DNA of 64,000 nucleotides from Isoetes taiwanensis (GCA_021234155.1 JAJEKV010000025.1:13439437-13503436), one strand, 5' to 3'. Positions 1 to 12,860 are shown, counted from the stretch's first letter. The notes: generated by a model from the sequence alone, not told the origin. Numbers and translations are program-made.

Positions 1-1310
1 AGCTCCCAGCGTGCCACCCAAGCTTCACCAGCACCCCTTGGTGGCTCAAGCATCACGCTGAAGCACCAACATGCCACCAAGGCTCAAACATGCCAAGGTA
101 AGCTCCAAACATACCAGTGGGCTCCCAACATGCCACCTAGGATCCAACATGCCAAGGTGACTCAAACATACCACTTAGGCTCCAACATGCCACCTAGGCT
201 CAAACATGCCAAGGTGTCTCAAACATGCCACCTTGGGCTCCTACATGCCACCTAGGCTCCAACATGCCAAGGTGGATCAAACATGCACCATGTGAGCTCC
301 AACATGCCACCTAGGCTCCAACATGCCAAGGTAGCTCCAAACACTCTACACCTAGGCTCCAACTGACAAGGTGGCTCAAACATGCCACATGGGCTTCAAC
401 ATGCCACCTAGGCTCCAACATGCCAAGGTAGCTCAAACGCTCTGCGTGGGCTCCAACATGCCACGTGGGCTCCAACTTATGCCACCTAGGCTCAACACTT
501 CCCGCGTCAGGCTCCAACATGCCAAGGTGAAATACAACATACCTACCCTAGGCTCCAAACATGCCAAGGTGGTTCCAACATCACCACCTAGGCTCAACAT
601 GACAAAATGGCTCAAACATGCCACCTAGGCTCCAAGCGTGCTCAAACATGCCCTTGGGCTCCAACATGCCACCCTATGCTCCAACTTGCCAAGGTAGCTC
701 AAAATATGTCTGCTGATGGGCTCCAACATGCCACCCTAGGCTCCAACATTCCTAGGTAGTTTCAAACATACCTAGGCTCAAACATGCCATCACTGACTCA
801 CTTAGGCTCCAACATGCCAAGGTGGCTCCAACATGCCACCTAGGCTCATGCCAGGTGGCTCAGGCTTATACCACCTAAGTTCCCAGCGTACCACCTAGGC
901 TCGAAGATGCCAGTGGCTCGGACACTCTCAAGGTGAGCTCCAAACATGCCACCTAGGCTCCAACATGCAAGGATTGGCTCCAAACCTGCGTGGGCTCCTG
1001 TGCCACCTAGGCTCCAACATGCCAAGGTGTCTCACAACATGCCACCCTAGGCTTAAATATGCCAGGATTGGCTCAGAGCATGCCACCTAGGCACCGAGCA
1101 TGCCAAGGTGGCTCCAGAGCATCTGCAGAGTGGCTCCAACATGCCACCTAGGCTCAAACATGCCAAGGTGGCTCAACATGCCACCCTTGAGGCTCCAACT
1201 TTATGCCATCTAGGCTCCAGCACAGGTGGCTCGGGCATACCACTAGGCTCAAGCATGCCACACAGGCTTACCCAAGTGGTGACATGGCATGCCAAATGCT
1301 TCAAGGCCAA
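1..1310. repeat. 19-bp minisatellite, block A
   Basis: Imperfect tandem repeat with a 19-bp period. Units share the core CTC(C/A)AACATGCCA followed by one of a few six-base endings: CCTAGG, AGGTGG or CGTGGG. Neighbouring units often alternate between the CCTAGG and AGGTGG endings, giving a loose 38-57-bp higher-order pattern. Many units carry small indels. Because 19 is not divisible by 3, all frames stay open for long stretches and give cysteine- and proline-rich repetitive translations, which I do not regard as genes. The block starts before the window and ends near 1,310 where a satellite-related segment begins. Confidence 0.93.
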
Positions 1311-1339
1311 GTTTTGACTAGGCCAATTCCCCCTCAGGA

Positions 1340-1560
1340 GCTCAATTTTCCTATCAGGCCAGGTTGAATCCGTCATTTAAAGTAACTTTTAGCCGAGCAA
1401 GCTCAAAATCAAGATCAGTCTGGGAGAACTTATCAAACCACGAGAAGCGTCCTGGCAGGTTGACGCGCGGTGTTACGTAAATGAAAACCAAGGTTGGGAA
1501 GTACTAGAAGCTTCCGCACAGAACCACCCCAATTACGGGTCCACACTTAAAACAACGATA
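1340..1560 (+). repeat. Fragment of the 1.08-kb satellite family (reverse orientation)
   Basis: Reads as a diverged copy of the reverse complement of the 51-64-kb satellite monomer. Shared landmarks in order are GTTGAATCC, GGGAGAAC, TATCAAACC, GAAGCGTC and AAAACCAAG. The same segment follows the second minisatellite block at 10.84 kb, so the minisatellite/satellite junction occurs twice. Homology fades after about 1,530. No coding capacity is seen. Confidence 0.7.
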
Positions 1561-1599
1561 ATAAAAAGACACATATGGATTTGTTCCGAAATCTACATG

Positions 1600-2045
1600 T
1601 AGTTATGTGGAGGTGTGGTTCATTAAGAGGAAGGCGATGTAGTTTTTAGAGGAGCTATAATTTTTTTTTTTTTTTTTGGAAGGGTGTGTTCTTTTTGAGG
1701 TGTCATTTTTTTTTTTAAAAGAAGTGTTGCCTTTTTTTTTTGAGGGTGTTGTTTTCACGAGGATGTAGTTTATAACTAGGTGTAGTTTTTTTAGTAGTTG
1801 TTTTTATAAGTATATAGTTTTTGAAGTGTGGTTTTATAAGGAGGTGTGGATTTTAAGTGGATTTGTTTTGGGAAGTATAATTTTAGAAGTGAATTGTAAT
1901 TTTTTAATTGAGATATTATTTTTTTGAGGTGTGGTTTATAAGTGGGTGTAGTTTTAAATAGTTGTTTTTAAAGAAGTATGGTTTTTTGGAAATTAGTTTT
2001 TATAAGCTATAGTTTTAAGTAGTTGTTTTTATGGAGACGCTGGAA
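1600..2045. repeat. G/T-rich degenerate tandem repeat, left block
   Basis: Almost free of C on the plus strand. It consists of degenerate repeats of words such as GAGGTGTGGTTTATAAG, GTGTAGTTTTTAAG and AGTTGTTTTTA, with an overall period of roughly 60 bp. It contains a run of about 17 T near 1,660. A matching block lies at 4,480-4,975 on the other side of the LINE remnant. Confidence 0.85.
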
Positions 2046-2329
2046 AGTATAGCTTTCATCTTCAATAACTTTTATGTGACAGCAGGCACATAGTCTAAAC
2101 TTCTCGGCAATTCGCGGCGCTCCCATCTACTGTCTCAATGTGCTTTGTGGGACCGTCTTGAATTGATGGAATAGCTTCTAAGCTTGTTCTGGGCAATGAA
2201 GCAAGCAAAATAAACTTAGGGCCACACGGTGCGAGTGGGATTTATGTGTGCATGATAATGACCCGAGTTTTTCACTTGGAGCCACAAAGTAGCTAGCTCC
2301 CATATCTTTTGAGAAAAATGACCATTGAA

Positions 2330-4000
2330 GATTATTATTTGCAAAGCTTCGGGATCAAGCCCGGCAAGCATCGAGGCTGATTACTTTCTGATTGCACATT
2401 ATGAACCAAACCATATAGTGCAATGCTCTTTCTTATCGTTTCAAGCGGAGATTGACCATAGCCAAGTGCAAAACGGTACCTAACATCATCCATGTGAATC
2501 TTGCGGAATATAGTGGGAGATGGAGCTTCATGTGAGAATGTTGAAAGAGGCCAAAAACACGTCTCTTGTAAAAAGAATAGCGCGAGACCCACTTGGTTGT
2601 TTTAACTCAGAAATTTGGCAAAATTTGAGAAATGGCTTTTGCAAAACCAAGCTCTCCCAAGCACTAGCACTAATTGCAGGCCCCACACTTCAGAACCATC
2701 TGATGCATGAGGCTCTATCAAAGCCGAAACAAGAGTGGGCTTCGAAGTGGCCAATCATGAATTTTTCGCGCCAAAACAATTGTTTGCATTGTATAGAAGT
2801 GCTCTCCATCGAGAGCTGACCACACCTTGAAGTAATACTACTTTTATTCCCCAAAGTGTGTTCTTACAGAATTCACCAAGATACTTGTATCTATAACTTC
2901 AACCAGCGGCTATCATAGTGCATAGGGGAACATTGTGGCCCGAGAGTTGGTGCCCAGCTTGGTCTTTTGAGTGCTGCAATGAGCCTATGTTCTCCACCCG
3001 GAAGCGTAGAGAGCATGTAAATGTTCTTGCATACTAGCAGCGGTATGTGCGAAGTGAAACATCATCGGCATACATAAGTTTTACCTAATGATATAGTGTG
3101 CCAAATATGGGGCCTCGCGCCATGAATTATCAAGCCAATTTCTTCCAATTGATCAATGTACGGCAAAATTGTAGGAGATAAGGGGCAATACTGGCGAACT
3201 CAATATTGCTAGCGATTTGAGTACACGATCTTGTGGAAATTTAGCAAAAACCCTTTCATATGACGATAAGCGCATTTGAAGATCTTTGGACTAAAGTACA
3301 AAGTATTTGCCAAGAAGCTTCAGCGTGGTACTGTATGCAGCGAAGTAAATCCACAAAGCATATATAGAGTCTTGTTTCAAAACCGACTATGTTCAATAAG
3401 CATGCGCAATGTGAAAATATATGGTCTATTGTAGAAGGGCATGGGCAGCTTTTACTTTTGATCACCACAACACATTACACGGTATGTTACTTGCCCATGA
3501 TGTGTTTGCTTCTCGGTAAGGCGGCTAAGAGCTTTGAAATATGGAACTTACCATGATCATGCGATATTTAGAAGGGTCATGCTTATTACACTTTGTAAAT
3601 TAATTGCGACCTTACTAACTTGACCCAAGTTTACGGCAAACCTTCTTGCAAAGCGATTTAAAGAGTAGTGATGTTTGGGAAGCAATAGCGGACGCCCCAT
3701 TTAAAGCAGTGCGCTTGCAAACCCGAAGGTCGGGGAGACTTGCCATTAGATAGATGCCACGATCCTTCTTTGACTTTCCTCCTCTGTGGTGAAGAATAAG
3801 CACTACCAAAGGAGGCGGAATTAGGACCCGGGATGATCATATAAGTGGACCAATACATCCCATTCTTTTGCCTTAGAAATATGTCCAAGAGGGTAGGGTG
3901 GTAGTATATATAATATTTTCGCGGAAAGGTGGGGCTCCGTACTTGATGAATTCAAGCATTTGCTTCTGATGCTCGGCAACCAGCGTGCCTTCTTCGCGTT
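2330..4000 (-). pseudogene. Decayed LINE (non-LTR) reverse transcriptase
   Basis: On the minus strand, RT motifs appear in the correct order but in different frames. They are EFIKYGAPPF (about 3,960), a YRGI/LMAS-like block (about 3,760), STIDHIF (about 3,430), a FVDL..C.QYH region matching the usual FVDF.KAFD motif A (about 3,350), TPTILPYIDQLEEI (about 3,170), the catalytic MYADDV (about 3,090-3,070) and YKYLGEF (about 2,900-2,880). A downstream segment at 2,335-2,592 may be the post-RT region. Motif spacing fits a non-LTR RT of the YADD type. Frames are broken by indels and no endonuclease was recognised, so this is an inactive, 5'-truncated or heavily decayed copy. It is not closely related to the LINE at 29-35.7 kb. 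Confidence 0.8.
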
Positions 4001-4480
4001 TCAAAGCAGGACTTATAATTAGGAATGGCATTATGTGTATGCGGCTCAACTATCATTGCGTAATTGTTTTAAGAACGCTTGCGGTCTTCATCCAAACCGA
4101 GGCATTTCTAGGAAAAGGATTTCCACTACCAACGCAGAGCAACACGGAAGTGTGTGTACCAAAACAGAGACAACGAAGTAAGCAAAGTATCGGCCAAATG
4201 CTGCGTACGCTCTTGAAGGAATTGGGTAATCAAAATACACATAGCCCAGAGCTAATGTCTGTTCATATTCAAAAGATCTAGAATAAGTCAAGCGAATCAC
4301 GAGGGGCCGAGAACTGGATAGCAATGGGTTGAAGAGGTGGAAAACGCCACTTTAATGACAAATAAAGTGGATAGTGATCCAATTTTATCTCCTCATCTCT
4401 ATGCCTTGTGCCAATTCGAAAATCTGAAATGAGATCCAAGGCTTGCACTTGGGAAATGGCATAATCAACACTATTTTCGC
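4001..4480. other. Unassigned stretch beside the LINE remnant
   Basis: This is the region 5' of the LINE RT on its coding strand. Short open frames exist on both strands but no endonuclease motif or other domain is recognisable. It may be decayed LINE sequence or the flank of the G/T-rich repeat. The 2,046-2,330 segment on the other side is similar: no gene is seen, and it could be the LINE 3' end. Confidence 0.35.
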
Positions 4481-4975
4481 ATAGAAGGGTGTAGTTTTGA
4501 AGTGGTGGTTTTTTTAAGGAAGTATAGTTTTCTAAAGTGGTGTAATTTTTAATTGAGATATGGATTTTTGAGGTGTGATTTATAAGTAGGTCTAGTTTTT
4601 AATAGTTATTTTTAAAAATTATAGTTTTGAAGTGTAGTTTATAAGGTGTAGTTTTTAAGTGGCTGTTTTTTTTCATGAGGTGTGGTTTTTAGAAGTGGTG
4701 TAGTTTATAACTAGATGTAGTTTTTAAGAAGCTATTTTTAAGGAAGTATGGTTTTTTGAGGTGTGGTTTTATATAACTAGGTGTAAGTTTTTAGAGTAAT
4801 TTGTTTTTTTTAAGTACTTTTTAAGGTGTGGTTTTAGTAGGTGTAGTTTTAAGTGGTAGTTTTTTAAAGAAGTATAGTTTTTCTAAAGTGCGTGGTTTAT
4901 AACTAGGTGTCATTTTCGTAGTTATTTCTTAAGGAAGTATGGTTTTTAAAGGTTTTCTTGAGGCTATTTCTTAAG
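4480..4975. repeat. G/T-rich degenerate tandem repeat, right block
   Basis: Same family as 1,600-2,045 and in the same orientation. The approximate repeat is GAAGTATGGTTTTTTGAGG followed by TGTGGTTTATAACTAGG and TGTAGTTTTTAAG, about 60 bp long, with extreme strand asymmetry (very little C). It ends near 4,975, about 90 bp before the second minisatellite block. Confidence 0.85.
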
Positions 4976-5069
4976 CAAAAGCACCACCGCTGGAATATTG
5001 TTAGTGTGCTCAAATTTGGGAATGTATGCATTATTATTTTACATTACGTGAAAAATACCTTCAACGGTT

Positions 5070-8000
5070 AGATCCAAAGGTGGCTCCAAACATGCCCGTG
5101 GGTTCCACTTTATACTACCTAGGCTACTTGAGGCCAAGGTGGCTCCAAGCATACCATAGGCAGCAGCAGCCACTAGGCTCAAACATCCCAAGGTGAAACT
5201 CCAGAGCTTGTACCCTTGTGGCTCCTACATCCCACCTCTGAGGAGAAACCAACATGCCACATGGAAGCTCCAACATGTAACCTAGGCTCCAACATGCGAG
5301 CGTGCCTAAAAACATGCCACCTAAAACCAACATGACACCTAGGCTCAAACATGCCAAGGTGGCTCAAACATGCAGCGTGGGCTTCTTGAAGATAATTCTT
5401 CCCATACAAAAAAGAATAATAGTTTAATTCTGAGATTTATGGTTTTCCCATTAGCTATAACTATATATGATGCCACCTAGGCTCAACATGTCAAGGTGGC
5501 TCAAACATGCCCATATGGGCTCAAGCATGCCACTGGAAATCCCAGCACACTTAAAAGGTGAAATAAAGTATCTTCACTAGACAGCATGCGCAAGGCTCAA
5601 AACATGCCAAGGTGGCTCAAACATACTGCCAGCGGCCAGACATGCGACCTAGGCTCCAACATGCCAAGCGTGGCTCAAACATGCTGCAAGGTGTCTCAAA
5701 CATGCCCGCCTTGGGCTCCCTCACGTGCCACCTAGGCTCCAACATGCAGGTGGCTCCAAACATGCCGCGTGGGTTTCAACATGCCACCTAGGCTCCAACA
5801 TGCCTCAAACATGCCATGTGAGCTCCCAACATGCCACCTAGGCTCCACGGCATGCCAAGGTGAAGCCAAAACATGCCACCTTGAGGCTCAACATGCCACA
5901 CGGGCTCGGAGCATGCCAAGGTGTCTCAAACATGCGGTAGGCTCCAACATGCCACCTAGGATCCAACATGCCAAGTTGCTCAAACATGCCACGTGGACTA
6001 CAACATGCCACCTAGGCTCCAACATGCCAAGGTGGCTCCAAACATCTACCCTAGGCTCCAACATGTCACCTATGCTCCAAACATGCCAAGGTGGCTCCAA
6101 ACATTCCGCAGCAGCTCCAAAATGCCACCTAGGCTCCAACATGCCAAGGTGGCTCAAACATGTAGTGGGCTCAACATGACATCTAGGCTCAAACATGCCA
6201 AGGTGGCTCAAACATGATACCGCGTAGGCTCCCAGCCATACCCACCTAGGCTCCAACATGCCAGCGTGCCTCAAACATGCCATCACAGGCTCCAACATGC
6301 CGAGGGGTGGCTCAAACATGCCATGTGAGCCTCCAGCGTGCTGCCACCCAAGCTTCCAACTGTAGAATTGGCTCAAGCATGCCTAGGCACTAAATATGCA
6401 CCAAGGCTCAAACATGCCACGTGGGCTCCAACATGCCTGGCTCCAACATTCCTAGGTGGCTCAAACATACCACCCTAGGCTCCAAGAGCATGCCATCTTG
6501 CCCAGGGCTCACTTAGGCTCCAAGCATGCCAAGGTGGCTCCAAGCAGCCACCTAGGCTCAAACATGCCAAGGTGGCTCAAACATGCCACCCTAGGCTCCA
6601 ACATGCCACCTAGGCTCCAAGCATACCCGAGGTGGCTGAGACATCACCAAGGTGGCTCAAACATGCCACCTAGGCTCCAACATTTAAGGTGGCTCAAACA
6701 CAACTCTGCACGATGGGCTCCACCATGCCACTGGCTCCAACATGCCAGGTGGCTCACAACATACCACCTAGGCTTAAATATGCCAAGGATTGGCTCCAGA
6801 GCGTACCACCTAGGCTCAAGCAGCCCAGGTGAAACCAGGCATCTGCCAGTGGCCAACATGCCACTGACTCCAGAAACATGCCAAGTGGGTTCCACTTGTG
6901 CCACTGAACACAGCAGTGGTGAAGCTCAGCAATATTTCACCACCTAGGCAGCAACCGCATACACCTAGGCTCAAACATCCCAAAGGTGGCTCAAACATGC
7001 CACGCAGGCTCCACCATCCCACCTCCTGAGGCTCCAGCACCACATGAGCCAACTTGTAACCTAGGCTCAACATGCAGGCATTGCCTAAAACATGCCATGC
7101 AAGGCTCCAACATGACACCTGGCTCCAAACATACCCAGGTGGCTCAAACATACCCGTGGGCTTCTTCGCCCATCTGGCTCCAACATGTCAAGGTGGCTCC
7201 AAACATGCCCATGTGGGCTCCAACATGCCACCTAGGCTCAACACCGCCAAGGTGAAAAACCAAGCATCTTTGCCTAGGCACCAATATGCCACCAAGGCTC
7301 AAACATGCCAAGGTGGCTCAAACATGCCACCCAGCGGCAGACATACCCACCTAGGCTCCAACATGCCAGCGTGGCTCAAACGCCTTCACCACAGAACCGG
7401 ACATGCAAGGTGTCTCAAACATGCCCGCGGGCTCCTCACGTGCCACCTAAACCAGCATGCCAAGGTGGCTCAAACATGCCATGTGGGCTCCAACATGCCA
7501 CCTAGGCTCCAGCACGCCAAGGTGGCTCAAACATCTTTGTCTAGGCGCAACATGCCACCAAGGCTCAAACATGCCAAGGTGGCTCCAAACATGCCATGAC
7601 GAACATGCAACCTAGGCTCCAACATGCCAGCGTGGCTCAAACATGCCAAGGTGTCTCAAACATGCCCGCCTTGGGCTCCTCGTGCCACCTAGGCTCAACA
7701 TGCCAAGGTGGCTCAAACATCACTGCGATGTAGGTTTCAACATGCCACTGGGCTCCAACATGCCTCAAACATGCCATGTGAGGCTCCAACATGCCACCCT
7801 AGGCTCCGGCATGCCAAGGTGGCTCAAACATGCTACAGCGGGCTCCAACATGCCACACGGAGCAGAGCATGCCCAGTGTCTCAAACATGCCAGTGGGCTC
7901 CAACATGCCACCTAGGATCCAACATGCCAAAGTTGCTCAAACATACCACGTGGACTCCAACATGCCACCTAGGCTCCAACATGCCAAAGGTGGCTCAAAC

Positions 8001-10840
8001 ATCACCACCAAGGCTCCAACATGTCACCTATGCTCAAACATGCCAAAGGTGGCTCCAAGCATTCCACCCAGCTCAATATGCCTGGGGAAACCAGCATGCG
8101 GGTGAAACGAAACATCTTGAGTGGAAAAGCAACATGACATCTAGGCTCAAACATGCCAGGTGAAACAAACATGATGCCGCGTGGGCTCAATATGCCACCT
8201 GAAACTTCAACGTATAGCGTGCCTCAAACATGTGCCATCCTGAGGCTCCAGCATGTAGGGGTGGCTCCAGAAGCATGCCATGTGAGCTCCAGCGTGCCAC
8301 CCAAGCTTCAGCACAGCAAGGTGGCTCAAGCATGCCGCCTAGCCACCAAGGCTCAAACATGCCAGCACGCGTGGGCTCCAACATGCCACTAGGCTCCAAC
8401 ATTCCTAGGTGAAGCAAACATCACCACACACAGGCTCCAAACATGCCATCTTGAGCTCACTTGAAGCTCCAACATGCCAAGGTGGCTCCAAACATACCAC
8501 CTAGGCTCCAAACAAAACATGCCAAGGTAATCCAAACACTCACCACCTAGGCTCCAACATGCCACCTAGGCTCAAACATGCCGGTGAAGCAGGACATCTG
8601 AGGTGGGCTCAAACATGCCACCTAGGCTCCAACATGCCAAGGTGAAGGCTCAAACCCCATACCACGTGGGCTCCACCACATGCCACCTAGGCTCCAACAT
8701 GCCAAGGTGGCTCACAACTATACCACCTAGGCTTAAATATAGGATTGGCTCAAACATGCCACACAATGCTCAAACATGCCAAGGTAGAAACCAAGCATCA
8801 CTGCAAGTGGCTCCAACATGCCACCTAGGCTCCAAGCATGCCCGTGGGTTCCAACATGCCACCTAGGCTAGCGAGGCCAGGTGGCTCAAGCTTCCCGCTC
8901 TACCTAGGCAGCAACAGCCCACCCTAGGCTCAAACATCCCAAAGGTGGCTCAAACATGCCCTTGCTTGAGGCTCTACATCCCACCTCTGAGGGCTCCAAC
9001 ATGCCACATGGGCTCCAACATGTAACCTAGGCTCAACATGCTGGCATTGCTTCAAAACATGCCACCTAGGCTCCAACATGACACCTAGGCTCAAACATGC
9101 CAAGGTGGCTCCAAACATCTTGGCCGTAGGCTTCTTCATGCCATCCCAGGCTCCAACATGTCAGTGGCTCAAATGCCATGTGGGCTCCAACATGCCACAT
9201 AGGCTCCAGCTTGCCAAGGTGGCTCCAACATCTTGCCTAGGCACCAATATGCCACCAAGGCTCAAACATGCCAAGGTGAAAAAACAAACATAGGCTCCAA
9301 CATGCCAGCGTGGCTCAAACGCTTGCCACCTAGGCTCCCGGACATGCAAGGTGTCTCAAACATGCCACTTGCTTGAGCTCCTCACGTGCCACCTGGAAAC
9401 CAACATGCCAGGTGGCTCAGAGCATACCCGTGGGTTTCAACATCACCACCTAGGCTCCAACATGCCTCCAAACATGCCATGTAGAAGCAACATACCACCT
9501 AGGCTCCGGCATGCCAAGGTGAAACCAAACTGAGGGCTCCAACATGCCACAGGCTCCAACATGCCAAGGTGTCTCAAACATGCGGCTAGGCTCCAACATA
9601 CCTAGGATCCAACATGCCAAAATTGCTCAAACATGCCGCGTGGACTCAGGCATGCCACCTGGCTCCAACATGCCAGGTGGCTCAAACATCACCACCTACG
9701 GCTCAACATGTCACCTAAAACAAACATGCCAAGGTGGCTCAAACATTCATAAAACCAGCATGCCACACAAACCAACATGCCAAGGTGAAGCCAAGCATCA
9801 CCGTGGGCTCAACATGACATCAGGCTCCAACATGCCACCTAGGCTCAACATGCCACCTAGGCTCCAACATGCCAACGTGCCTCAGAAGCATGCCATACAG
9901 GCTCAACATGCCAAGGTGGCTCAAAGCTGTATGACTCCAGCATTTCAAGCTTCAGCACGCCAAGGATTTGCTCAAAAACATCTTGCCTATATAACTGCCA
10001 AGGTAGGCTCAAACGCTCTACGTAGGCTCCAACATGCCACGTGGGCTCCAACTTTATGCCACCTGAAACCAGCATGCCGCGTGAAACCAACATGCCAAGG
10101 TGGCTCTAACATGTACCACCTAGGCTCCAGAAACATGCCAAAATTAGTTTCCAACATCTACACAGGCTCAACATGACAAAAATGGCTCAAACATGCCACC
10201 TAGGCTCCAACGTGCTCAAACATGCCACGCGGGCTCCAACATACCACCTATGCTCCAACTTGCGAGGTGGCTCAAGCCATCACCACATGGGCTCCAACAT
10301 GCCACCCTAGGCTCCAACATTCTAGGTGGCTCAAACTGTCTACCACCTAGGCTCAAACATGCCATACCCAGGCTCACTTAGGCTCCAACTTGCCAAGGTG
10401 GCTCCAACATGCCACCTAGGCTCAAACATGCCACCTAGGCTCCAACATGCCACCTAGGCTCCAAACATGCTGGGTAGCTCAGGACATCTCAAGGTGGGCT
10501 CAAACCATGCCACCCTAGGCTCCAACATGCCAAGGTGGCTCAATCATACCACGTGGGCTCCACCATGCCACCTAGGCTCAACATGCCAAGGTGGCTCACA
10601 ACTATGCCACCTAGGCTTAAATATGCCAGTTGGCTCAAACATGCCACCTAGGCTCCAAGCATGCCAAAAGATTGGCTCAAACCTTCTGCAAGTGGCTCCA
10701 ACATGCCACCTAGGCTCAAACATGCCAAGGTGGCTCCAACATGCCTTGAGGCTCCAACATGCCATCTAGGCTCCAGCATACCAAGGTGGCTCAGGATACA
10801 CACCTAGGCTCAAAGCATGCCACCTAGGCATACCAAGGTG
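5070..10840. repeat. 19-bp minisatellite, block B
   Basis: About 5.7 kb of the same 19-bp minisatellite as block A, with the CCTAGG, AGGTGG and CGTGGG endings. A short unique interruption lies at about 5,400-5,470. Variant units with ATGTGAG or GCGTGG endings and occasional foreign inserts (for example near 6,480 and 10,130) break the periodicity. Long open frames on both strands are by-products of the repeat. The array ends at a satellite-family fragment at 10,841, as block A does. Confidence 0.93.
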
Positions 10841-11620
10841 GCTCAATTTTCCTATCAGGCAGATTGAATCCATGCATTCAAGTAGCACCTTGAGCAAGCT
10901 CAAAAACCACGAAGCATCAAACCCGCGAAGCATCTGCCCGGGTTGGCCAGGTGTAGAAAACCAAGTGTTTTGTCGTTGAGGTGATTACAAAGGCTGGAGA
11001 TGATTTGGAAGCTTAAGCCAATATGCGTCCGGAATGGCCGAAATTACCCCGGACAAGTTACATGGTCATTTTGGCAGCGAAAAATACGAACCTACATATA
11101 GCGGTGATACTTGTACCTCCTAGGCCAATTATTCTGAGAGCGTGTTGGACATGAGCTACTTTGGTGCTTCTTGGAGAAGGGGTGGTCTTACGCCCGCGGA
11201 ACTTGGTCCCTGAGGGTAAAGTCGACATTTTTGAGTCCATTGGCAGAGTCGGTTCACGGAGTTTTGGAGTGAGTTGCGGTCCCGTGTGAGGACTTTGAGA
11301 GAGAGGAGAGGACCTTTGGAAGTGAACTACTTAGGAAGGTTTTAAGGGGTCAGATATTACATCAACACCCTCCCTCTATGTGATGCGAGATCTGGTCGAA
11401 TCGACTAGGATCACGACCTCGAAATGTAAAACCTTGTGTCTTGCTAGGTTATTGAAGGTTCGTTATGGAGGTCGAGTTTTAGTTAGTTGCACTTGGGACA
11501 TGATTAGAAAGGCTGCGGAGTTAAAAATGTGAAGCAATATAGGAACAAGGGAATGGGATTTGGATTTATCTTCCTCCCGATTATTGGCAATTAGAAGAGC
11601 ACCTTTTGCAATAGTAAAAT
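10841..11620 (+). repeat. Partial copy of the 1.08-kb satellite family (reverse orientation)
   Basis: Aligns by eye, in order, with the reverse complement of the 51-64-kb monomer. Shared blocks include AAACCAAGTGTTTTGTCGTT, GTCCGGAATGGCCGAAATTACC, CCTCCTAGGCCAATT, GAGAAGGGGTGG, AACTTGGTCCCTGAGGG, GAGTCCATTGGC and CACGACCTCGAAATG. The last recognisable part is the GGCAATTAGAAGAG region near 11,600. In place of the monomer's GAC-GAGGGGGTG segment it has a GATATTACATCAACACCC stretch that looks like an LTR terminus, so the family may derive from an LTR element. The short minus-strand frame at 11,058-11,240 is not a credible gene. Confidence 0.8.
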
Positions 11621-12860
11621 TGTTTGGGATCATGCCATGCGTTTGGCTAGTTCTCTAGCCTTTCTCCTTAACTCATCTTTTGCCTTAGAAAGCTATACGT
11701 TCAATGGCTTGTTTTATCGAGCTCCTCTGCCTTTTTCTCCTCCTGCGCTTTAGCTGTATCCTTTCTTATTTTCATATCAAAAGAATGTCAAAAGCTTGAC
11801 TGCTCAACAGATATTTCTTATAAAAGTGTTGTATGTCTGGATCATCAGATGTATAAATCTTTTCAAAATTTTCGAAATTTCATTTTACTTCCACACTACA
11901 TGCTTGGGTTTCATATACGGATTACATTGGATTAGCGACTTTTCCACATCCCAGAGAGTTCCCACTTTCCATAATTTCCTTGTTATATAAGGCGATTTTT
12001 TGCATTTCTACGATCGCCCGGTCTTGGCGTTGAGACTTAGGATGGATAATTTTTATTAACTTTAGTGTGATACTTGTCGGGCTTCCTTTACCATAGGTCA
12101 AAGGCATGTCAATGAAAAAAGATGATGGAAGTGATTTGCCTTTACATCATGTAAAGAAGAAACATTTAGATGGAGATATAAACTCTTTACATTTTCTAAT
12201 AGAACAACTACTAAGCTTATATTTCTAGAAGCCCATTCAAAAAAGGAAGCAAAGCCTAAAGCTTCATAATGCACTTACTCCACATATATCCAAAACATAA
12301 TCTGGTCTCTCTTCAATAAACCTTGAGGACTCTGACATTATAGCACGATATTATTATGATAGGCATCTTTTTGTTTTATTAATTCAAAATTTTTATGAAG
12401 TTACACATATTTATAGACTATATATCTTTATACCTCCAGAGACAAGGTTTGCAATCATCATCAACATAACATCTAGACCAAGCAACTCAAATCATGAACG
12501 TTTGTGTCATCTTCAATAAGACAACTTCTATAGTTATGGGCAAGAAGTGGAACAGTAGCAACTATAGCACAACCATTTGCTTGATGTCCTTCTCAATCCG
12601 TTTGACATCAATACCTTTAGCCTGCCAAGGCTCTTAGAAAGGAAACTTAAGAGTCCATTTACTACCTCTATCTACTTCTTCTATGCTTTAGTTGAGCTGG
12701 AAACTTGGGGCTATATTTGTTCAAAGAGTAATTTGTCAAATGCATACAATACGACTTTTAGATTGCGCGGTGGGCTTCTCACATTTTTAAAGGTTATTCA
12801 AAGGTTAAATTTTGCATTGGCGTGCAGTATTGCATTTGCATAACCAATATTACAGAAATT
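11621..12860. other. AT-rich stretch without recognisable genes
   Basis: Only short open frames occur, none with a recognisable domain. Composition is AT-rich and looks like intron or intergenic DNA. No tandem structure is seen. Confidence 0.5.

Noticed and set aside
2520..2819. 99-codon plus-strand frame
   Set aside because: It overlaps the LINE RT on the opposite strand and has no recognisable domain.
5769..8163. Long plus-strand open frames rich in MPPRLQHAKVAQT-type repeats
   Set aside because: They are translations of the 19-bp minisatellite, open in several frames and on both strands. No unit is conserved at the protein level.
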